Part shown: positions 37,207 to 46,620 of the stretch, piece by piece | Position numbering within the stretch: position 1 is the first letter of the stretch | Layout of the letters: each line of letters opens with the position of its first letter | NCBI GenBank assembly: GCA_965223095.1 | Contig: OZ244979.1 | Span: forward strand, 3,038,001-3,102,000 | DNA length: 64,000 nucleotides | Direction: 5' to 3' | Origin: J054 sp965223095 | GTDB taxonomy: Bacteria; Pseudomonadota; Gammaproteobacteria; Steroidobacterales; GCA-2729495 | Notes under the pieces: generated by a model | What the model saw: only the letters and a program-made list of their open reading frames with translations | The model's database searches: none | Told to the model about the DNA's origin: nothing | Made by a program: the position numbers and the translations under genes

Positions 37207-38946
37207 CTAAGCTTTTCGCTTCTTCTTAGGCAGGTATAAGTCAGTGAGTGTACCGTCGTAGGCTTCCGCTGCCATGGCCACGGTTTCCGACAAGGTGGGA
37301 TGTGGGTGAATACTCAAACCGATATCCTCCGCATCGCAACCCATTTCAATGGCCAAGCCCACCTCGGCGATTAGATCACCGGCGTTGGGACCGACAATAC
37401 CCGCGCCGATAACTCTGCCGGTATCCTCGTCAAACAGCAGCTTGGTCATGCCCTCGTCACGCCCCAAAGCCAAGGCTCGTCCGCTCGCGGCCCACGGAAA
37501 CTGGCCTTTGCCGTAATTCGTGCCGGCGGCCTTGGCTTCAGCTTCGGTGGTGCCCACCCAGGCTATCTCCGGATCGGTGTAGGCCACCGACGGAATGACA
37601 CGGGCGTCAAAATAACGTTTCTCCCCGGCCGCCACTTCGGCGGCAACCTTAGCTTCATGGGTCGCCTTATGCGCTAGCATAGGCTGACCCACAATGTCGC
37701 CGATGGCGAAAATTCCAGGCACATTCGTGCGTTGCTGACGATCTACCGGAATAAAGCCTCGCTCGGAAACATTCACGCCCGCCTTATCCGCATCAATTTG
37801 CTGACCGTTGGGCACTCTGCCAACGGCCACCAGCACCAATCCATAAACCTGAGGATCTGGCGCCTGCTCGCCTTCGAAGCTGACGCTGATGCCGGCTTTC
37901 GAAGCTTCCAGCTTGGTTACTTTGGTGCCAAGCATAATTTTCTCATAACGGGCGCGAATACGTTTTTCAAACGGCCGCAACAAGTCTTTATCCACGCCTG
38001 GCATCAGCTGATCCGTCAGTTCCACCACGCTGACTTTGACACCCAGCGCGTCGTAAACCGTCGCCATTTCTAAGCCGATGATGCCGCCACCGATGACCAG
38101 CATGCTGTCGGGTAAAGTTTGCAATTCCAAAGCACCGGTGGAATCAATAATACGAGCGTCGTCCGGCAAGCCGGGTATTTGGGCTACTTCGGAACCCGCC
38201 GCAATAATGCACTGCTTAAAGGCGATGACTTGCTTACCGGCATCGCTGTCTACTTGCATATGCTGGTCCGACAAAAATCGGCCTTCGCCATGCACCACCT
38301 TCACTTTGCGTTGCTTGGCCAAGCCCGACAGCCCACCGACTAATCGGCCCACGACCTTGTCTTTCCATGACCGCAGCGCCTGAGGATCGATCTCGGGTGC
38401 GGCGAATTTTATGCCGTGCGCCGACATCTCGCGCGTCTCTTCAATCACCCGTGCCGCGTGCAACAAAGCCTTGGATGGAATACAACCCACGTTCAGGCAG
38501 ACGCCCCCTAGCACGGGCCAACGCTCTATAAGGGTGACATTCAAACCCAAATCAGCCGCCCGAAACGCGGCGGTGTAACCACCGGGCCCCGCACCCAGAA
38601 CCACCAGGTCGGCTTCCACGTCTACGCTGCCCGCGAAATTCGCTGCCGCGGCCGGCGCCGTCTTAACGGCATCGGCTTTAGTCTGCGGCGCGGCTGTGCT
38701 TGCTGGATCTTGCGCATCGAGCATCGCGATGACCGAATCCGTGGAGACCCGATCGCCGAGTTTCACTAGCAATTCCGCGATGGTGCCGGCCTGGGGTGCC
38801 GGCACTTCCATGGCAGCCTTATCGCTCTCCAGAGTAATCAACGGATCTTCCTCGGCGACCTGCTGTCCTGCCTCAACATGGACTTCAATAATCTCTACAT
38901 CGGCAAACTCGCCAAGATCGGGAACCTTAATCGGCACGCTACCCAT
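37207..38946 (-). CDS. lpd: Dihydrolipoamide dehydrogenase (E3) with N-terminal lipoyl domain
   Basis: Re-oxidises the lipoyl arms of pyruvate dehydrogenase using FAD and NAD+. The 579 residues contain a lipoyl domain (about 1-80, lipoyl lysine in ESDKAAMEVPAP), an Ala-rich linker, and the E3 core with GAGPGGYTAAFRAAD, the redox disulfide GGVCLNVGCIPSKALLH, GGGIIGLEMATVYDALG, and the C-terminal HPHPTLSETVAMAAE with the active His-Glu. An E3 carrying its own lipoyl domain is known from several Beta- and Gammaproteobacteria. It starts 10 nt after the aceF stop; the ATG at 38946 is preferred over a 30-codon extension. Confidence 0.95.
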   Translation of the reverse strand: MGSVPIKVPDLGEFADVEIIEVHVEAGQQVAEEDPLITLESDKAAMEVPAPQAGTIAELLVKLGDRVSTDSVIAMLDAQDPASTAAPQTKADAVKTAPAAAANFAGSVDVEADLVVLGAGPGGYTAAFRAADLGLNVTLIERWPVLGGVCLNVGCIPSKALLHAARVIEETREMSAHGIKFAAPEIDPQALRSWKDKVVGRLVGGLSGLAKQRKVKVVHGEGRFLSDQHMQVDSDAGKQVIAFKQCIIAAGSEVAQIPGLPDDARIIDSTGALELQTLPDSMLVIGGGIIGLEMATVYDALGVKVSVVELTDQLMPGVDKDLLRPFEKRIRARYEKIMLGTKVTKLEASKAGISVSFEGEQAPDPQVYGLVLVAVGRVPNGQQIDADKAGVNVSERGFIPVDRQQRTNVPGIFAIGDIVGQPMLAHKATHEAKVAAEVAAGEKRYFDARVIPSVAYTDPEIAWVGTTEAEAKAAGTNYGKGQFPWAASGRALALGRDEGMTKLLFDEDTGRVIGAGIVGPNAGDLIAEVGLAIEMGCDAEDIGLSIHPHPTLSETVAMAAEAYDGTLTDLYLPKKKRKA

Positions 38947-38956
38947 CGTCTTTGGC

Positions 38957-40594
38957 CTAGCTGCCGAGTAACACGCGATCCACGTCGGCCAGGACGCCGC
39001 GCAGGAAGGTGGTGAAGCGAACGCCCGTCGCACCATCGATCACACGATGATCATAGGAAAGCGATAAGGGCAAAATTAGTCGCGGTATGAATTCACCGTC
39101 TTGGAACACCGGCCGATACTCGGAACGGCCCGCACCGAGAATCGCGACCTCGGGCGCATTGATAATGGGCGTAAAGTGCGTCCCACCGATACCGCCGAGA
39201 CTCGACACTGTAAAACTTCCGCCCTGCATTTCATTAGCCGTGAGCTTGCCCTCTCGGCCCTTAGCGCTAAGTTCACCGAGTTCCTTGGCGATACTCATTA
39301 CATCCTTGAGATCGGCATCACGAATAACCGGCACCACCAATCCCTTTGGCGTATCGGCGGCAAAACCAATATGGAAGTACTTCTTCCACACGAGATTCTT
39401 TTGGTCGTCCGCCATGGACGTGTTAAATACCGGAAATTCTTTCAGGGCTATGACCACCGCCTTGATCACAAAGGCCAGCGGTGTGAGTTTGACGTTGTTT
39501 TCGGCCGCTGATGCCTTTAACTTCTTGCGCCGCGATTCGATCTCTGTGATATCCGCCTCATCGAATTGCGTCACATGGGGGTAATTCAGCCAACTCGCAT
39601 GCAGACGCGGGCCGGAAATTTTTTGAATGCGGCCCAAAGGCTGAACATCAATCTCGCCATATTTCGCGAAATCAACACTGGGCACCGGTGGAATTCCCGC
39701 GCCAGCCCCCGCCGAGGTCTGCCCGGATAATATGGCCTTGACGAATGCCTTGACATCTTCTGCTTGTACTCGCCCTTTTTGTCCGCTGCCTTTTACTTGA
39801 CCCAGGTCCACACCCAGCTCACGCGCGAACTTGCGTACCGACGGGCTCGCGTGGGCTTTGCCAAAGGTACTTTCGTTAATAGGCGGTAGAGTTCGGGACG
39901 TTTGCGACCCCGCCGGGCTGGCCGCGGATGACACCGGCTTGGGCGCAGATTGCCGCTCACTGGGTGCGGCTGCCTGTTTTGGCGTTGCCGCGGGCTGCTC
40001 GGCCGCATCAGCCCCAGCGCCCGAGACTGCGACTTCCGCGATGAGGCCTCCGGCGCCGATTTTCTCACCGGCATTTACCGCCACCGACACCACCTCGCCC
40101 GCCACCGGCGAGGGCACTTCCATGGCCGCCTTGTCCGTTTCCAACGTCAGTAAGGGATCATCCACGGCCACAACATCGCCCACCGATATTTGTACTTCAG
40201 CGATATCTGCCAAATCAAAGTCCCCTAAATCCGGGACCACCACTGGCCGTGGCACGGCTTCAGCGGACACGCCGTCGGTCTTCGCGTCGGCGGCTTTCGC
40301 AGACCCTGCCGCCGTACTGGCGTTAGCCAGCGATACAGTGGGTTCATAGTCTTGAGCGGATTCCACTTCGAGAACCGCGATCAAATCGCCCTGGGAAACC
40401 CGACCGCCGATTTCCACCAAAACCTCCAGCACTTCGCCCGCCGCCGGTGCCGGCACTTCCATCGCGGCCTTGTCGGTTTCCAGTGTTAACAAGGGATCTT
40501 CGGCAGCCACACTGGCACCTACTTTTGCCTGTACTTCGACGATTTCAACAGCGTCGAAGTCACCAAGATCGGGTACGCGGACTTCTTCACGCAT
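38957..40594 (-). CDS. aceF: Pyruvate dehydrogenase E2, dihydrolipoamide acetyltransferase
   Basis: The core acetyltransferase of the pyruvate dehydrogenase complex. The 545 residues contain two N-terminal lipoyl domains (about 1-78 and 115-195, each with ETDKAAMEVP), separated by Ala/Pro/Ser-rich linkers. A peripheral subunit-binding domain (about 240-285, ASPSVRKFARELGVDL) and the catalytic domain follow, with the SYDHRVIDGATG active histidine near the C-terminus. It has two lipoyl domains where E. coli has three. It is the second structural gene of aceE-aceF-lpd, though 260 nt separate it from aceE. Confidence 0.95.
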   Translation of the reverse strand: MREEVRVPDLGDFDAVEIVEVQAKVGASVAAEDPLLTLETDKAAMEVPAPAAGEVLEVLVEIGGRVSQGDLIAVLEVESAQDYEPTVSLANASTAAGSAKAADAKTDGVSAEAVPRPVVVPDLGDFDLADIAEVQISVGDVVAVDDPLLTLETDKAAMEVPSPVAGEVVSVAVNAGEKIGAGGLIAEVAVSGAGADAAEQPAATPKQAAAPSERQSAPKPVSSAASPAGSQTSRTLPPINESTFGKAHASPSVRKFARELGVDLGQVKGSGQKGRVQAEDVKAFVKAILSGQTSAGAGAGIPPVPSVDFAKYGEIDVQPLGRIQKISGPRLHASWLNYPHVTQFDEADITEIESRRKKLKASAAENNVKLTPLAFVIKAVVIALKEFPVFNTSMADDQKNLVWKKYFHIGFAADTPKGLVVPVIRDADLKDVMSIAKELGELSAKGREGKLTANEMQGGSFTVSSLGGIGGTHFTPIINAPEVAILGAGRSEYRPVFQDGEFIPRLILPLSLSYDHRVIDGATGVRFTTFLRGVLADVDRVLLGS

Positions 40595-40796
40595 ACTGTT
40601 CTACCTGCATTTCAATCCTATGAATCGTCGCTGCGGTTGCTCCGAAGCAGAAATAACCCTGATCGTTGAAACGCCGGCAACTTAAATTCAGCACCCAATC
40701 CCGTTCAGTCGACGGCTGAATCCACAGCCCACGCTCCGAACCTTCTCCGGCTGGCATCAGTACCATTGATTGCAGCTGACATTGTTGCGTGGTCAT
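40587..40796 (-). CDS. Possible small ORF between aceE and aceF
   Basis: A 69-codon frame beginning MTTQQCQLQSMVLMPAGEG on the minus strand. It fills most of the 260-nt aceE-aceF gap, and its stop overlaps the first bases of aceF by 8 nt. Such an overlap suggests coupling, and the composition (several Trp, Cys and Phe, LNLSCRRF, GYFCFG) looks protein-like. I recognise no family, and only a weak GCGAG lies upstream as a ribosome-binding site. It may be a real hypothetical protein of the operon or chance. Confidence 0.35.
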   Translation of the reverse strand: MTTQQCQLQSMVLMPAGEGSERGLWIQPSTERDWVLNLSCRRFNDQGYFCFGATAATIHRIEMQVEQYA

Positions 40797-40854
40797 GTTA
40801 CTAACTCGCGATCAATGACGGATTGCCAGGGGATCTCATCGGTAATCCAAAAAT

Positions 40855-43518
40855 TCATAGCGTAACGGGATCCGGCTTGTCCGGATCTATGCCTAAGGAG
40901 TCCATCGCTTTGCTCACGGTCCCTGGATCAACCGACCCTTGATCGGCCAAGGCTTTCAAGGCCGCCAATACCACATGCCGCCGATCGACTTCGAAAAAAT
41001 CACGCAGGGCACGACGCGAATCGCTACGACCATAGCCGTCGGTTCCCAGCACGGTATAGGCGCCCGGCACCCAGGGCCTAATCTGATCCGCCACGGCCTG
41101 CATGTAGTCCGTGGCGGCGATGAACGGACCTGATTGCGTCGATAATAGTTTCGTCGCATAGGCTTCGCGCGGCGGCGCCTCGGGATGACGCATGTTCCAA
41201 CGGTCAACACTCAAGCCATCTCGACGCAACTCATTAAAACTGGTGACACTCCACACGTCGGCGGGGATATCGTAGTCGGCTTCAAGCATCTTCGCCGCGG
41301 CCTGTACTTCGCGCAATATGGTGCCTGCTCCCAACAATTGCACCCGTACTTTGCCCCGCCCGCCACTGCTAAGCGGATACATACCGCGCAAGATCCCGCC
41401 CTCCGCACCCGAAGGCATGGCCGGCTGAGCATAAGCCTCGTTCATGCAGGTCACGTAGAAAAAAACGCGTTCCTGTTCCTCGACCATACGGCGCAGACCA
41501 TCTTGAATAATGACCGCAAGCTCATACGCAAAGGCCGGATCATAAGCCACGCAATTGGGCACGGTGGCCGCCTGCAGTAGGCTATGACCGTCTTGGTGTT
41601 GTAGGCCCTCACCCGCCAAGGTGGTACGGCCAGCCGTGCCACCGATCAGAAAACCGCGCGCCTGCATGTCGCCACCGGCCCAAATAAAATCGCCGATGCG
41701 CTGAAAACCGAACATGGAATAGTAGATATAAAAGGGAATCATGTTGACGCCGTGGTTAGCGTAGGACGTTGCGGCGGCGAGCCATGAACAAAAGGCGCCG
41801 GCCTCATTGATGCCCTCTTCAAGTATTTGCCCACTTTGATCTTCGCGGTAATACATCAGCTGTTCGCGATCTTGCGGCGTATAGAGCTGCCCCACCGATG
41901 AATAAATGCCGATCTGGCGAAACATACCCTCCATACCAAAGGTCCGGGCTTCATCCGGCACAATGGGCACGATGTTTTTGCCAATGTTCTTGTCGCGCAC
42001 CAAGCCGGTCAAGATTCGTACCAAGGCCATAGTGGTGGATACTTCCCGTTCGCCGGTTCCTTCCAGCTGATTTTTGAACGTCTCGAGACTCGGCACTTGC
42101 AGCCGCGGCGCCGATATTGTCCGCTGCGGTAGAAACCCACCAAGGCGCTCGCGATGCGCCCGCATGTACTGCAATTCTTCGCTGTCTTCCGCCGGACGGT
42201 AGTACGGCAGCTCATCGATTTCATCGTCGGAAATGGGAATATTGAAGCGGTCGCGAAACGCGCGCAGATCTTCATTATCCAGCTTCTTTGCCTGGTGGGC
42301 GGTCATTTTGCCCTCGCCCGCCTCGCCCATGCCAAAACCCTTAACGGTCTTGGCAAGAATCACCACCGGTCGACCCTCATGCTTCACCGCCCGGTCATAG
42401 GCAGCGTAAACCTTCAGCGGATCTAAACCGCCGCGTTTGAGGCGCCAGATCTCCTCATCGGACATGTTGGCGACCATTTCCTCAGTCTGCGGATAGCGTC
42501 CAAAGAAATGTTGCCGCGTATAAGCACCGCCCAAAGCCTTAAAATTTTGATACTCGCCATCTACGCACTCTTCCATTACCCGCTGCAGATAGCCTTCATC
42601 GTCGCGGGCCAGCAAACCATCCCAATTTGAGCCCCACAGCACTTTAATCACGGCCCAACCCGCCCCGCGAAATGCCGCCTCGAGTTCTTGCACAATCTTG
42701 CCGTTACCCCGTACCGGGCCATCCAGACGTTGCAAGTTGCAGTTGATCACGAAAATCAAGTTGTCCAGCTTCTCGCGAACGGGCATCGTCAACGCCCCCA
42801 TGGACTCGGGCTCGTCCATCTCGCCATCGCCGAGAAAACACCAAACTTTCCGATCACCCGTATCGGCCAGGCCCCGATGTTGCAGGTAGCGCATGAAGCG
42901 CGCCTGATAAATCGCCATCATGGGCCCCAGACCCATGGACACCGTGGGAAACTGCCAGAATTCGGGCATCAACCACGGATGCGGATAGGAAGACAGGCCG
43001 TCGCCCACCACTTCCTGGCGAAAATGATTGAGTTGATCCTCGGTGAGACGGCCCTCCAAGTAGGCACGGGCGTAAATGCCTGGCGAGGAATGACCCTGTA
43101 TGAATACTAAATCACCGCCCTGCTGTTCGGTGGGCGCGCGCCAAAAATGATTAAAGCCCACTTCGTAAAGGGCGGCTGCCGAGGCGTAGGTTGCGATATG
43201 CCCGCCGTACTCCGCGCTGCGCCGGTTCGCTTGCACCACCATGGCCATGGCGTTCCAACGAATATAGGCCTCGATGCGCCGTTCCAAAGAACGGTCACCC
43301 GGATACTCCGGCTGATGGGCCGCGGGAATCGTGTTCAGATAGGCAGTGGTCGCGCTGTACGGTAAATAAGCACCGGACCGGCGCGCATGGTCAATCATGC
43401 TATTGAGCAAGAAATGGGCGCGTTCTGTGCCGTAGGTCTTGAGAACCGAATCAATGGACTCTAACCATTCCCCCGTTTCTTCCGGATCAATGTCTTCAAA
43501 GCGGTTAAATTCGACCAC
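40855..43518 (-). CDS. aceE: Pyruvate dehydrogenase E1 (homodimeric type)
   Basis: The ThDP-dependent decarboxylase of the pyruvate dehydrogenase complex. The 887 residues fit the single-chain E1 of Gammaproteobacteria. Visible are HSSPGIYARAYLEG, the ThDP-binding motif in FLGDGEMDEPESMGAL and NCNLQRLDGPVRGN, and C-terminal PGAYTVLGTDGYGRSD. The start is a GTG (43518) with a modest AAAGAG upstream. The gene begins an aceE-aceF-lpd operon and is divergent from an M17 aminopeptidase. A hairpin followed by T's lies in its upstream region. I found no PdhR-like operator. Confidence 0.95.
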   Translation of the reverse strand: MVEFNRFEDIDPEETGEWLESIDSVLKTYGTERAHFLLNSMIDHARRSGAYLPYSATTAYLNTIPAAHQPEYPGDRSLERRIEAYIRWNAMAMVVQANRRSAEYGGHIATYASAAALYEVGFNHFWRAPTEQQGGDLVFIQGHSSPGIYARAYLEGRLTEDQLNHFRQEVVGDGLSSYPHPWLMPEFWQFPTVSMGLGPMMAIYQARFMRYLQHRGLADTGDRKVWCFLGDGEMDEPESMGALTMPVREKLDNLIFVINCNLQRLDGPVRGNGKIVQELEAAFRGAGWAVIKVLWGSNWDGLLARDDEGYLQRVMEECVDGEYQNFKALGGAYTRQHFFGRYPQTEEMVANMSDEEIWRLKRGGLDPLKVYAAYDRAVKHEGRPVVILAKTVKGFGMGEAGEGKMTAHQAKKLDNEDLRAFRDRFNIPISDDEIDELPYYRPAEDSEELQYMRAHRERLGGFLPQRTISAPRLQVPSLETFKNQLEGTGEREVSTTMALVRILTGLVRDKNIGKNIVPIVPDEARTFGMEGMFRQIGIYSSVGQLYTPQDREQLMYYREDQSGQILEEGINEAGAFCSWLAAATSYANHGVNMIPFYIYYSMFGFQRIGDFIWAGGDMQARGFLIGGTAGRTTLAGEGLQHQDGHSLLQAATVPNCVAYDPAFAYELAVIIQDGLRRMVEEQERVFFYVTCMNEAYAQPAMPSGAEGGILRGMYPLSSGGRGKVRVQLLGAGTILREVQAAAKMLEADYDIPADVWSVTSFNELRRDGLSVDRWNMRHPEAPPREAYATKLLSTQSGPFIAATDYMQAVADQIRPWVPGAYTVLGTDGYGRSDSRRALRDFFEVDRRHVVLAALKALADQGSVDPGTVSKAMDSLGIDPDKPDPVTL

Positions 43519-43652
43519 TGCGGCTCTTTATCAAATGATTGGAATGGAGCAAAACTAAGCTGCGGGCCGAGGGAAAGTGTTTAGACTCGGCAGCCATCCG
43601 GATCTGGCGTCCAGTTGCCTTATACTCCCCGACCTGACAACGTCGCATCGTG

Positions 43653-43678
43653 AAAAACCCCCGTTATGATCGGGGTTT
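43653..43678 (-). terminator. Terminator-like hairpin upstream of aceE
   Basis: Read on the minus strand, AAACCCCG, a 7-nt loop ATCATAA and CGGGGGTTTTT form a stem-loop followed directly by five T's, the form of an intrinsic terminator. It lies about 135 nt before the aceE start and faces the same way. No minus-strand gene lies immediately upstream, since the flanking gene is divergent, so it could attenuate an aceE leader transcript or stop antisense transcription from the aminopeptidase side. Confidence 0.55.
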
Positions 43679-43705
43679 CCCACATACTGGTCAAGCTGAT
43701 TCTCC

Positions 43706-45232
43706 ATGTCCGAACTGCTACCAGCGGCCCCTGGGCCGCGACTCCTACAAAGCCCTGGCAAGCTCAGCCGCAAAGCCTTTGACCGCATTGATCATCTGCT
43801 TGTGCTATTGCCAGCGAAACCCACGCGCGCCCATTGGCAACAGATTCCTGAAGGTTTGAAATTGCAAGCGGTTGGCCGGCGAGCCGGCCGGCCAACACCG
43901 ATACACGGCCGGCTGCATAATGCCGCTGCCACGGGCGTCACCGTCGGCTACGCAGCAACCAACGGCGCCAAAACCTTCGAGCGACTAAAGCTGGCCGGGA
44001 AATTAGTGGCCCTGGCCCTAAAGGACTGTCCCGGCGAAATCGGCCTGCTGCTCCCCGGGGCCGGGGCCGAAGAAACTCAGCGATGGGCGGAGGCTTTCCT
44101 ATTGGCCGCCCACGCCCAAAGTTTTCAAATGCCAACTTTTCGTAGCGACGCCAACCGGCATAAACCATTGAAGACCTTTCGTCTCATGGGCTTACCCCAG
44201 CGGCTGGAATTAGTGCAAACGCAAGTCGGCGCCAGAGCGCAAAACTTGGCGCGCTGGCTCACGGCCTTGCCGTCGAATAAACTGAATGTCAGCGCCTACC
44301 GCAGCTTGGTGAAAACCCTGGCGAAGAAGCACGCTTGGTCGCAGCGCTTCTACGGCGAAGCCGCGCTGAAAAAACTGGGCGCCGGCGCGTTTTTGGCCGT
44401 CGCACAAGGCAATGCGGATCGCGATGCGGGCATCCTGCGCATCAGCTACCGCCCCAAATCATCTCGCCAGCACAATTCTCGAGCCATCGCCCTGGTGGGC
44501 AAAGGTATTCTCTTCGATACCGGCGGCAACAACCTCAAACCCCATAAGTCCATGCTGGACATGCACGAAGACATGGCCGGTAGTGCTGTGGCACTGGCAA
44601 CTTTGCAGGCACTGAGCGAACTCGACTATCCACAGCCGGTGGATTGCTGGCTGGCCATTTCCGAAAACCGCGCCAGTGCGAAGGCCTACAAGCCTCGAGA
44701 CGTGGTCAGCACCTGTAATGGCACCAGCATCGAAATCATCCACACCGATGCCGAAGGCCGCCTGGTATTAGCCGATACCCTAGCCCTAGCCGGCCGTGAC
44801 CAACCGCGCCTAATCCTGGACTATGCGACCTTGACCGGCACTTGCGTCCATGCCCTAACGGAGCGCTACAGCGGTGTGTTTTCCAACCGCGACGCGCTAA
44901 ATGCTTTGTTTATTGAGCTTGGCCAACGAATCGGCGAGCGTGTGTGGCCGTTTCCCATGGATACAGATTTTGATGAGGCGCTGGAGTCCAAGCGGGCTGA
45001 TATCCTGCAATGCTCCATCGAGGGTAGCGGCGATCACATTTTAGCGGCGCGGTTTTTGCAACGATTTGTCCCCAAGGAATGCGCCTGGGTCCACATGGAC
45101 TTGAGTGCGGCCAGTCGTAGCGAAGGCCTAGGCCAGGTGCCCGGCGGGGCCACGGGCTTCGGCGTCCGACTCAGCACGGCTTTGCTGCACGAATTGGCCG
45201 ACGATAACGCCGTGTTCACGGGTAAGCAATGA
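43706..45232 (+). CDS. M17 (leucyl aminopeptidase) family peptidase
   Basis: A 508-residue cytosolic metallo-aminopeptidase of the PepA/M17 family. The C-terminal catalytic domain has the metal ligands and active site in LVGKGILFDTGGNNLKP, HEDMAGSA, SENRASAKAYKPRDVV and the signature HTDAEGRLVLADTLAL; the active-site lysine (GKG) and arginine (EGR) are both present. The N-terminal ~180 residues diverge from E. coli PepA, so a PepB-like or unassigned M17 subgroup is more likely. It overlaps rnt by 4 nt (ATGA). Confidence 0.88.
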   Translation: MSELLPAAPGPRLLQSPGKLSRKAFDRIDHLLVLLPAKPTRAHWQQIPEGLKLQAVGRRAGRPTPIHGRLHNAAATGVTVGYAATNGAKTFERLKLAGKLVALALKDCPGEIGLLLPGAGAEETQRWAEAFLLAAHAQSFQMPTFRSDANRHKPLKTFRLMGLPQRLELVQTQVGARAQNLARWLTALPSNKLNVSAYRSLVKTLAKKHAWSQRFYGEAALKKLGAGAFLAVAQGNADRDAGILRISYRPKSSRQHNSRAIALVGKGILFDTGGNNLKPHKSMLDMHEDMAGSAVALATLQALSELDYPQPVDCWLAISENRASAKAYKPRDVVSTCNGTSIEIIHTDAEGRLVLADTLALAGRDQPRLILDYATLTGTCVHALTERYSGVFSNRDALNALFIELGQRIGERVWPFPMDTDFDEALESKRADILQCSIEGSGDHILAARFLQRFVPKECAWVHMDLSAASRSEGLGQVPGGATGFGVRLSTALLHELADDNAVFTGKQ

Positions 45233-45876
45233 TCGAGCCCAACCCCATCATTGCTCAACGCTTTCGCGGTTTCTTACCCGTCGTGGTCGATGTAGAAACT
45301 GGCGGATTCAATCACCACACCGATGCCTTGCTAGAAATTGCGGCCGTGTTGCTCAGAATCGATGCCACGGGCGAACTCGTCTGTGCAGAGACGCATCGAT
45401 ACCATGTGATTCCATTTGAGGGTGCCAACTTGGAGCCCGCATCCCTAGAAGTGAACGGCATCGATCCACACCATCCCCTACGGCCTGCCATTGCAGAGCG
45501 CGATGCCCTGCAGAGAATATTTAGGGAAGTCCGTGCAGAGTTGCGCGCCACTGATTGCCGTCGCGCCATCTTGGTCGGGCATAACGCACATTTTGATCTG
45601 AATTTCGTCAATCAAGCCGTGGCCCGCACGGCCATTAAGCGTAACCCCTTTCATCCGTTTAGCAGCTTCGACACGGCGAGCCTGGCAGGGGTTGCTTACG
45701 GACAAACCGTACTGGCCCGGGCCGCCCACGCGGCCGGCATCGCCTGGGATGCTGATGCGGCGCACTCGGCAGCCTATGATGCCCAGCGCACTGGAGAACT
45801 GTTTTGTCGCATCGTGAACCGATTCCGGCCTATTTACGAAAGTAGCCCGAACGCACCCCTGCCCGAGGGCGATTGA
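45229..45876 (+). CDS. rnt: Ribonuclease T
   Basis: A DEDD-family 3'-5' exoribonuclease that trims tRNA and other stable RNA 3' ends. The 215 residues contain the three Exo motifs: VVDVETGGFNHHTDALLEIAA (Asp, Glu), VGHNAHFDLNFVNQA (Asp) and DADAAHSAAYDAQRTGEL (His, Asp). The aromatic residues that let RNase T stack on 3' CC are suggested by NPFHPFSSFDTASL. Length is standard. Coupled to the upstream peptidase gene by ATGA. Confidence 0.95.
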   Translation: MIEPNPIIAQRFRGFLPVVVDVETGGFNHHTDALLEIAAVLLRIDATGELVCAETHRYHVIPFEGANLEPASLEVNGIDPHHPLRPAIAERDALQRIFREVRAELRATDCRRAILVGHNAHFDLNFVNQAVARTAIKRNPFHPFSSFDTASLAGVAYGQTVLARAAHAAGIAWDADAAHSAAYDAQRTGELFCRIVNRFRPIYESSPNAPLPEGD

Positions 45877-45997
45877 ATCGATCGGGGTCCTCGCCTATCC
45901 TTGCCGCAGTTCAAACGGCTGACCAACATAGCCGCTGGCCGGCGGATGCTTTACAGACAGCCGCCATCGAGAAACTCTAAGGAGGAGCATTGCCACG

Positions 45998-46600
45998 ATG
46001 AATCCATTAAAAAGTGCTTGGGGCACCATCATCTCCGGCTTCGTCATCGCCGCGGTTATCGCCTTGGTGACGAACAACACCGGCGGCGACAGCGCCCGCT
46101 TCATGATCTGGGGCCATGTCATTGTCGGCATTACCTGGATTGGTCTGCTCTACTATTTCAATTTCGTCCAGGTGCAAGCATTGGCCGATGCCGCCGCCGA
46201 TAGCGGCGGTCCCGGTGGGGCGGGCATCACCAAATACGTGGCACCGCGCGCGCTACTCTGGTTTCGCTGGGCAGCACTGGCCACCTGGCTAACGGGCGCA
46301 ATCTATTTGCTAGAGAAAGGTAATTTTCTCAATGCATTCACCCTGGGCCAGGGCGGCCAAGGTGATTCCGTTTATGGAATGACCATTGGCATTGGCGCCT
46401 GGCTGGGCACCATCATGCTCTTCAATGTTTGGATCTTGATTTGGCCAAATCAGAAAAAGGTCTTGGGTATTGTTGAAGCCAGTGCCGAACAAATCGCAAG
46501 CGCCAAGAGCACTGCCTTAATGGCTTCCCGTACCAACACCATGCTGTCGATTCCCATGTTGATGAGTATGGTGGGTGCCCACCACGGTTTTTTCCTGTAA
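45998..46600 (+). CDS. PuuD-like membrane protein (urate oxidase N-terminal domain family)
   Basis: A 200-residue integral membrane protein with four hydrophobic segments (about 10-26, 35-57, 88-106 and 128-150). Conserved family residues are visible in WGHVIVGITWIGLLYYFNFVQ, VAPRALLWFRW, LGTIMLFNVWILIWPNQKKVLG and MLMSMVGAHHG, matching the membrane domain of PuuD-type urate hydroxylases. The cytochrome c domain found at the end of full PuuD is missing, so urate oxidation is not assured. AAGGAGGAG lies about 10 nt before the ATG, and a strong terminator follows the stop. Confidence 0.78.
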   Translation: MNPLKSAWGTIISGFVIAAVIALVTNNTGGDSARFMIWGHVIVGITWIGLLYYFNFVQVQALADAAADSGGPGGAGITKYVAPRALLWFRWAALATWLTGAIYLLEKGNFLNAFTLGQGGQGDSVYGMTIGIGAWLGTIMLFNVWILIWPNQKKVLGIVEASAEQIASAKSTALMASRTNTMLSIPMLMSMVGAHHGFFL

Positions 46601-46620
46601 AAAATAAGCATTGCGAAACA

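Noticed and set aside
43519..43705. PdhR operator upstream of aceE
   Set aside because: No AATTGGTnnnACCAATT-like palindrome could be found by eye in this gap.
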